Positions 1 through 64,000 of a stretch of 64,000 nucleotides of DNA are shown here, piece after piece (the stretch's first letter is position 1; each line of letters begins with the position of its first letter). A model generated the notes under the pieces. It was not told the DNA's origin, made no database searches, and saw nothing but the letters and a program-made list of their open reading frames with translations. The stretch spans positions 186,001-250,000 of the forward strand of contig BAAHQB010000137.1 in NCBI GenBank assembly GCA_054601695.1, given 5' to 3'. This stretch comes from Amorphochlora amoebiformis (Eukaryota > Cercozoa > Chlorarachniophyceae). Made by a program: the position numbers and the translations under genes.

Positions 1-31
1 TATATATATATACATACATACATACATATAC

Positions 32-97
<66 letters not shown>

Positions 98-117
98 TGA
101 TACATATGTATAAATGC

Positions 118-165
<48 letters not shown>

Positions 166-223
166 TTATGTACATTTAAATATGCTACGCATAAGAATTT
201 GCAAGTTTTCTAGATTTACTTAC

Positions 224-2166
<1,943 letters not shown>

Positions 2167-2370
2167 TAGCCGATTTATTAAAGTAACTAGCTGACTAAAT
2201 TTACAATGATATGCGGATATCTATTATCAACAGATGAAATATCTTTTCGCTCTTGATTTCAAAGCCTGATGGGCGGAGTGTAAGCTAAGGGAAAGGCGCG
2301 GGCGGGGAATAGAATTTTGGTTGAATTTCAAGAGTTCACATCGAATTCAATCGTAGGGTTTCCGGGTTAG
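2167..2370. other. Divergent intergenic region between SF3A1 and the hydrolase gene
   Basis: Non-repetitive DNA between two head-to-head genes. A short bidirectional promoter is expected here, and the true first exon of the hydrolase may lie inside it (for example around the ATG at 2269), but I cannot support an exact start. No clear TATA box or other motif was recognised. Confidence 0.4.
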
Positions 2371-10873
<8,503 letters not shown>

Positions 10874-11222
10874 GAGTCTGAGTAAGATCGTTACATTGGT
10901 ACGCATTGGGCTGTATGGTACCATGTTAGATGTGAGAAGGGATTTGTTTTTATAACTGAATGGTTGTGTTCGCATGGTTTGATATGTGTAATATTATTTA
11001 TGTGTATACTGTTGGATTTATATTGTACGTAGGTAGGATACACATATGTGTACGTAAACATATGTATATACATGTATATATTTATAAAGTATAATATATA
11101 TATATATATATATCTAAATATATATATACATAAATATATATATATATATATATATTATATACATATATATATATATATATACTACTACTACTACTACTAC
11201 TACTAATAATAATAATAATAAT

Positions 11223-11277
<55 letters not shown>

Positions 11278-11350
11278 TATTGTATAGATAACAATATATA
11301 TATATATATATAATTATATCTATGTGTGTAAAGTAATTATTATATAATTA

Positions 11351-11394
<44 letters not shown>

Positions 11395-11433
11395 GAAATA
11401 ATTATGTGTGTGTGTGTAAGTGTGTGTATTAAA

Positions 11434-11493
<60 letters not shown>

Positions 11494-11541
11494 GTTTGAT
11501 ATGTATGTATATATGTACATATAAATATATATATATATATA

Positions 11542-11594
<53 letters not shown>

Positions 11595-11638
11595 ATTTTG
11601 TATAAGCAATTGATATTACATTTATGTACATAATATTA

Positions 11639-11679
<41 letters not shown>

Positions 11680-11729
11680 GTATATATATATTTATATATA
11701 TAGTATGTATGTATGTATTATATATATAT

Positions 11730-11760
<31 letters not shown>

Positions 11761-11768
11761 AATATATA

Positions 11769-11824
<56 letters not shown>

Positions 11825-11892
11825 CGTGTGTGTATGCGTGTGTAAAAATTGTATATGTATATATAATGTAATATAAATATATAATGTTATAA

Positions 11893-11942
<50 letters not shown>

Positions 11943-11963
11943 ATGTTTCTGTATGTATATATA

Positions 11964-12014
<51 letters not shown>

Positions 12015-12029
12015 GTGTATATATATATG

Positions 12030-12111
<82 letters not shown>

Positions 12112-12136
12112 TATATATAACAATATATATATATAT

Positions 12137-12200
<64 letters not shown>

Positions 12201-12303
12201 AAAAAAATGTGCATATGCATATACATTTATATATATATATATATATATAATATAATATGTATGTGTGTGTTATTGTCAATATAGTTATGTGTGTATGTAT
12301 ATG

Positions 12304-12384
<81 letters not shown>

Positions 12385-12459
12385 CATACATCCATTAAAC
12401 ACACATACGTATACACTTACATAGATAAATATACATACATATCTATAAATATAATTATG

Positions 12460-12533
<74 letters not shown>

Positions 12534-12613
12534 AAATGTGTGCATATATGTGTATATGATATATTCGTGATATGTATATATATACAAACACACACACACA
12601 TATACACATATAT

Positions 12614-12671
<58 letters not shown>

Positions 12672-13003
12672 ATATATTTGTGTGTGTGTATATATGTGCA
12701 AATTAAATTAATATTATGTCCCGACACGCATGTACACGCACAAGAAAATTTCACAACAAACTCACAGTGATCACTGTACAAACTTCACAACCCACCCAAA
12801 ATCTCAAACCCCATTTTGCGGATCATGACGAAATGAATGGAGAGAAGGTAAAATATAGATTTAAGATTCACTATCCTCATGCACATCTTTAAACAATTCC
12901 CATTCGCCTTCGGCTTAAGACCTATAATTATTGAAATACTTCCTTAAATAATTGTGAAGTTCAATTTTTCTATCTCCTGACATATGTGCGTTTTTGGATG
13001 TAG
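10874..13003. other. Intergenic/5' region of the multidomain gene: microsatellites
   Basis: Mostly TA with CA/GT blocks, plus a trinucleotide block (ACT)n-(AAT)n at about 11180-11222. Non-repetitive DNA resumes at about 12700. An ATG at 12833 followed by a donor-like GTAAAA at 12848 was considered as the first exon of the next gene, but its phase does not fit the exon at 13004. The true first exon is not resolved. Confidence 0.5.
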
Positions 13004-39840
<26,837 letters not shown>

Positions 39841-39851
39841 CTCGCTATCTG

Positions 39852-49528
<9,677 letters not shown>

Positions 49529-49871
49529 AGCTCTCGAGCATCCGGCTTATATCTTATATTCAATATCTTGCATATCGAATATTGGGTTTGGATGGTCATG
49601 GATTCCGTGGATTCCGAGTTCAAATGGCCTCGCGCACTGTCCGAAGTCTTGGGCGAGTGCGAGAGGTTGCGAGGAGGTTATACAGCGGATTTTTACTGGT
49701 AGGAGTCACTCGAAGGGTTGGGGTCATAGGATAAAGACAATTTTTCTTTTGTAATGGTTTTGGGGAGGCGTACTCGGTCTATTCGTGTGCTAATTTATTT
49801 TTTGCTGTGCAGTATAAGGATGTTATATATATATGATTACATACGGATAGAGGCAAACTCGGGGGTGGTTA
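49529..49871. other. Divergent intergenic region between cyclin and cold-shock genes
   Basis: Unique DNA of about 340 bp between head-to-head genes, probably holding both promoters. A 34-residue plus-strand ORF at 49598-49702 could be an extra first exon of the cold-shock gene, but no donor gives the phase needed at the YGTVKYF exon. I see no other feature. Confidence 0.4.
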
Positions 49872-53767
<3,896 letters not shown>

Positions 53768-54307
53768 AGGTAACCGTTTCTTATGTGCTCTATAAGACAT
53801 CTACTGGATCTTTTAAATCTAGATCAGACCTCGAAATTCGAGATACTTCTGATCCAGATACAACACCTTGTAACGTTAAGATCCAGGCTCCTTGCAAAGT
53901 TCTAATAGCAAATTTAGCTAGTAATATCATGTAAACTCGTTTAATTTTCCAGGTTCGAATTTTGATTTGCGACCGGGGCCGGCAATGTCGGATTACATGT
54001 AAAGTTTTTATCGGATCACAGGGTAATATTCCAGATATTCTCTAGATTCTAGATATTCTAGATACTATCTCTGGCGTGTCTAGCTGCTAATGGTAGTTGT
54101 GACTAAAGTCTAGAAAGTAATCTAGTGTAATTAATCTAGTTAGTATTTAGTATTATGCCCGAGAGAAGTATATATATACTAGTATAGTCTAGATAGTCTA
54201 CCAGTATATATTATATATAAAATAAATAAATATCTATGTAAGTATATTTAAATATTTAATATATATATATATATATATATTAATATATACACATATATAC
54301 ATATTAT

Positions 54308-54339
<32 letters not shown>

Positions 54340-54967
54340 TATATATATATATACAGATATGGAGATATATATTAAATCTAGTATAGATCTAGTACTTCTA
54401 GTAGTAGTATTGTCTAGATTGTCGCACTTAAACTAGATAAACAACCACTTCATGCACAATCCAGACGATATGCATATATTCTCTAGATTCTTTATAAATG
54501 ATGATATGATCTAGATGATATATATGTTCCCTAGGTTTCTATTTATTTACATTATTTATCCGGTTTATATACAATATATATAAATATATATATATATATA
54601 TGTATATACAATATATATATACTAGGTATAGGGAAATATATAATATATATTTATATATATAATAATAAAATCTGGGTGTATATTATGAAATCATAGATAT
54701 CTAGATATTATGTGAATTTCTGATAACGTAATAACCTGGCATCGATATGACTAAGTGACAAATTATGCACAGAATCAACGTTGTGACAGTGAGCTAAGTA
54801 CAGAGTTTGAGAACGAAGTGTAGAAGTGCCACCAGACCACATTGGTCAGTTGGTGCGCCGATCGATTCATGTGCACTATATTCATGCGTTGTATATCCTT
54901 TGCATCCCCTCCCATTTCTAAATTTCCCTTTTCTCTCTTCATAGTCACTCACGATGCTTTGAAGATC
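53768..54967. other. Intergenic region between convergent genes; CTAG-rich
   Basis: Space between the stops of the cold-shock and Furry-like genes. From about 54030 to 54540, CTAG (mostly TCTAGA, TCTAGT) recurs densely, as in the intron at 37230-38600. Two short TA blocks lie at 54250-54360 and 54570-54660. No exon was recognised. Confidence 0.6.
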
Positions 54968-63549
<8,582 letters not shown>

Positions 63550-63608
63550 CTAGAAGAATTCCAGACATTTTTTTAATACTTGCATCGAAATATATATATA
63601 TATATATG

Positions 63609-63683
<75 letters not shown>

Positions 63684-63792
63684 TCTACATATGAATCTAC
63701 ATACATATCTATAGATAGGTATACACACACACACACACACTTATATATGTGTATATGTGTGTATGTATGTATATATATATATATATATACAT

Positions 63793-63861
<69 letters not shown>

Positions 63862-63911
63862 CATATACATGTACATGTGAGTCTATATACACATTTATAG
63901 ACATATATACA

Positions 63912-63995
<84 letters not shown>

Positions 63996-64000
63996 CTGCA

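Noticed and set aside
12833-12847. ATG exon 12833-12847 as the first exon of the multidomain gene
   Set aside because: It ends in phase 0, while the exon at 13004 needs one carried base; no in-frame ATG fits.

Overview
The window is nuclear DNA of an intron-rich eukaryote. Protein-coding exons are short, of balanced base composition, and lie in a sea of (TA)n, (CA)n and (GA/CT)n microsatellites. Exon ends carry spliceosomal GT...AG borders and reading phase is kept from exon to exon. Gene families (SF3a spliceosome subunit, transcription-type cyclin, Furry-like morphogenesis protein, RGS, PTEN-type phosphatase, F-BAR) point to a protist or early-branching lineage with a rich signalling repertoire. 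I cannot name the organism from sequence alone. All splice models below are hand-derived by phase matching and family similarity; none rests on transcript data.

Layout, left to right: (1) SF3A1, minus strand, 8 exons between 2166 and 224, running off the left edge. (2) Divergent from it, an ABHD17-like alpha/beta hydrolase, plus strand, about 2371-10873, 15 exons. (3) A very long plus-strand gene, about 13004-39840, roughly 51 small exons encoding about 1,200 residues: PH, F-BAR-like, SH3-like, RGS, PTEN-type phosphatase and C2. (4) A cyclin T/K-type gene, minus strand, 49528-39852, 12 exons, all phases closed; its stop codon lies 11 bp from the stop of gene 3. (5) A 94-residue cold-shock-domain protein, plus strand, 49872-53767, 3 exons. 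(6) Convergent to it, a Furry/Mor2-like gene, minus strand, from the right edge to 54968, with tiny 5' exons and two giant 3' exons.

The most unusual item is gene 3. It joins lipid/membrane binding (PH, F-BAR), a G-alpha GAP (RGS) and a phosphoinositide-phosphatase module (PTEN phosphatase plus C2) in one open frame, which would couple G-protein shut-off and phosphoinositide turnover on curved membrane. The rest of the DNA is mainly introns. They fall into a short class (about 40-75 bp, ordinary sequence) and a long class swollen by TA repeats. Inside the long introns are decayed copies of neighbouring exon ends, a large foldback, a dispersed minisatellite, tRNA-related SINE-like pieces, degenerate telomere-like tracts and CTAG-rich DNA.
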